Of a stretch of 18,902 nucleotides of DNA, positions 17,617-18,902 are shown in pieces. The DNA is taken from NCBI GenBank assembly GCA_964058845.1, contig CAXKVR010000660.1, positions 1-18,902 on the forward strand. Direction: 5' to 3'. A model generated the notes under the pieces. It made no database searches, had not been told where the DNA came from, and saw nothing but the letters and a program-made list of their open reading frames with translations. The stretch is from Carex sylvatica. Taxonomy: Eukaryota; Streptophyta; Magnoliopsida; Poales; Cyperaceae. A program made the translations under genes and the position numbers. Numbering within the stretch: position 1 is the stretch's first letter; each line of letters starts with the position of its first letter.

Positions 17617-18157
17617 CCCAGCCAAATTCTGATTCGCAAAACTTGTATGAGTATCCCAACTCAAAATTTCACAACTTTGACACGTGCCGAACTTGCGATA
17701 ATTTCTTGCCCCTCTTTGCAATTTGCTTCCCTCGGGTAAATCTCGTGCACACCCTATTTTACTATTTGCTTGTGAGTATTTTCGTGATGTTGTCAGAAAT
17801 TATATGGTCTAGCGGGGGTTGTTGATTTTTCTAGTTTGGCTGTTTTTTCATTGTTTTCTGTGATGATTGTGATACTTATTTGATCGATGTTTATCATTTG
17901 CACATTTCGTATAAGTGATTTAAAGCCCTTCGTAGCTCCTGAAAATTGTAGTTTTTATGAAATAAGTTGGTGAAATCGATTGAATCATGAAATGTTGAGT
18001 CGTTAAAACATTCCATTTTTCTGTTGGTGCTTGTATTCACACAATTCTTTGTTGGATGTTTGTTAAATTTTTGTGGCAATATGACATTGGTACAGTTCTG
18101 AATGTTTAGAAAAACGAATTCAAATTTTGGTTTGAATTGTAATTATATTTTAACTTA
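17617..18157. other. Stretch between TIR element and rDNA fragment, no gene supported
   Basis: The plus-strand open frame at 17589-17825 begins inside the terminal repeat and shows no family signature. The rest is AT-rich sequence. Nothing resembling the 5' part of 18S rRNA or an external transcribed spacer is seen before 18155. Confidence 0.5.
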
Positions 18158-18675
18158 TTATCCAATTCTGACACGAGAAGATAATGACAATAAATAACAA
18201 TATCGGGCTCTTTTGAGTCTAGTAATTGGAATGAGTACAATCTAAATCTCTTAACGAGGATCTATTGGAGGGCAAGTCTGGTGCCTGTAGCCACGAAAAA
18301 TTTCAGCTCCAATAGCATATATTTAAGTTGTTGCAGTTAAAAAGCTCGTTGTTGGACCTTGGGCCAGGTCGGCAGGTCCGCCTCATGGTGTGAACCGACC
18401 TATCTGACCCTTGTGTCGAAAATGCGTGCCAGCCTTAATTGGCCGGGTCGTGCCTCCGGCGCCATTACTTTGAAGAAATTAGAGTGCTCAAAGCAAGCCC
18501 ACGCTCTGCATACATTAGCAAGGGGATAATTTCATAGGATTTCAGTCATTGTGTTAGCCTTCGGGATTAGAGTAATGATTAAGAGGGACAGCCGGGGGCA
18601 TTCGTACTTCATAGTCAGAGGTAAAATTCTTGGATTATGAAAGACGAACAACTGCAAAAGCATTTTTCAATGATA

Positions 18676-18751
<76 letters not shown>

Positions 18752-18830
18752 TGACTAGGAATCGACAGATGTTGCTTTTAGGACTCCGTCAGCACCTTAT
18801 GAGAAATCAAAGTTTTTGGATTCCGAGGGA

Positions 18831-18876
<46 letters not shown>

Positions 18877-18902
18877 TACCAGGCGTGGAGCCTGCGGCTT
18901 AA
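18158..18902 (+). pseudogene. Degenerate 18S rRNA gene fragment (nuclear rDNA pseudogene), runs off the window
   Basis: From TCCAATTCTGACACG onward the sequence follows plant 18S rRNA through its central part, including GACAATAAATAACAATA, TAATTGGAATGAGTACAATC, GTTGCAGTTAAAAAGCTCGT, CCTTAATTGGCCGGGTCGTG, GAAGACGATCAGATACCGTC and GGAATTGACGGAAGGGCAC. It is not a working gene. The near-invariant 530-loop, expected GTGCCAGCAGCCGCGG, reads GTGCCTGTAGCCACGA (18281-18296). GGATTTATGAAAG has lost a T (near 18633), and many other changes are C-to-T or G-to-A. The 5' third of the gene is absent: similarity starts abruptly near 18155. The 3' part would lie beyond 18902. Confidence 0.9.

Noticed and set aside
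17237..17825. Open frames of 105 and 78 residues at the right end of the GACCGAATGG element
   Set aside because: One is made of the 46-bp tandem duplication; the other starts within the terminal inverted repeat. Neither has a recognisable domain.

Overview
The window looks like nuclear DNA of a flowering plant, probably a eudicot. It is AT-rich, almost without open coding sequence, and built mostly of nested and decayed transposable elements. The plant assignment rests on a broken plant-type carboxylesterase gene, a plant mobile domain (PMD) element, CACTA, Mutator-like and foldback elements with plant-style termini, and a decayed 18S rRNA fragment whose intact stretches match the plant form. 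I found no intact protein-coding gene, no convincing tRNA and no bacterial or viral system.

Layout. 43-1227 (minus) is a two-exon carboxylesterase pseudogene of the CXE/GID1-like family. 1493-1915 is a foldback MITE. Near 2060-2097 there is a possible hAT-type terminus, then 2476-3049 is the right end of a CACTA element packed with palindromic repeats. 3200-6566 carries two copies of a PMD element: a 3' fragment at 3721-4202 and a longer broken copy at 4885-6566 behind an intron-like leader. 6680-7672 combines a possible minus-strand retroelement primer-binding site with the promoter and subterminal repeats of a second CACTA element. 7673-8495 has nothing recognisable.

The centre, 8496-14525, is a third CACTA element cut in two by a 4.26-kb insertion flanked by a 13-bp target duplication. 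That insertion itself holds a foldback element (10032-10424) and, directly against its end, a long-TIR Mutator-like element (10431-12883) with an exact 9-bp target duplication and an LTR-like promoter inside. To the right are a fragment of a LINE-type reverse transcriptase C-terminus (14901-15198, minus), a third foldback element (15515-15889), a TIR element carrying GACCGAATGG palindromes (about 16061-17616), and an 18S rDNA pseudogene that runs off the window end (18158-18902).

No genes here work together in a pathway. The connections are structural: element within element, and three foldback elements that share an inner sequence but differ at their ends. The most useful signals for follow-up are that shared core, the datable nesting order in the centre, and the heavily mutated rDNA fragment. 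I saw no sign of a new functional system.
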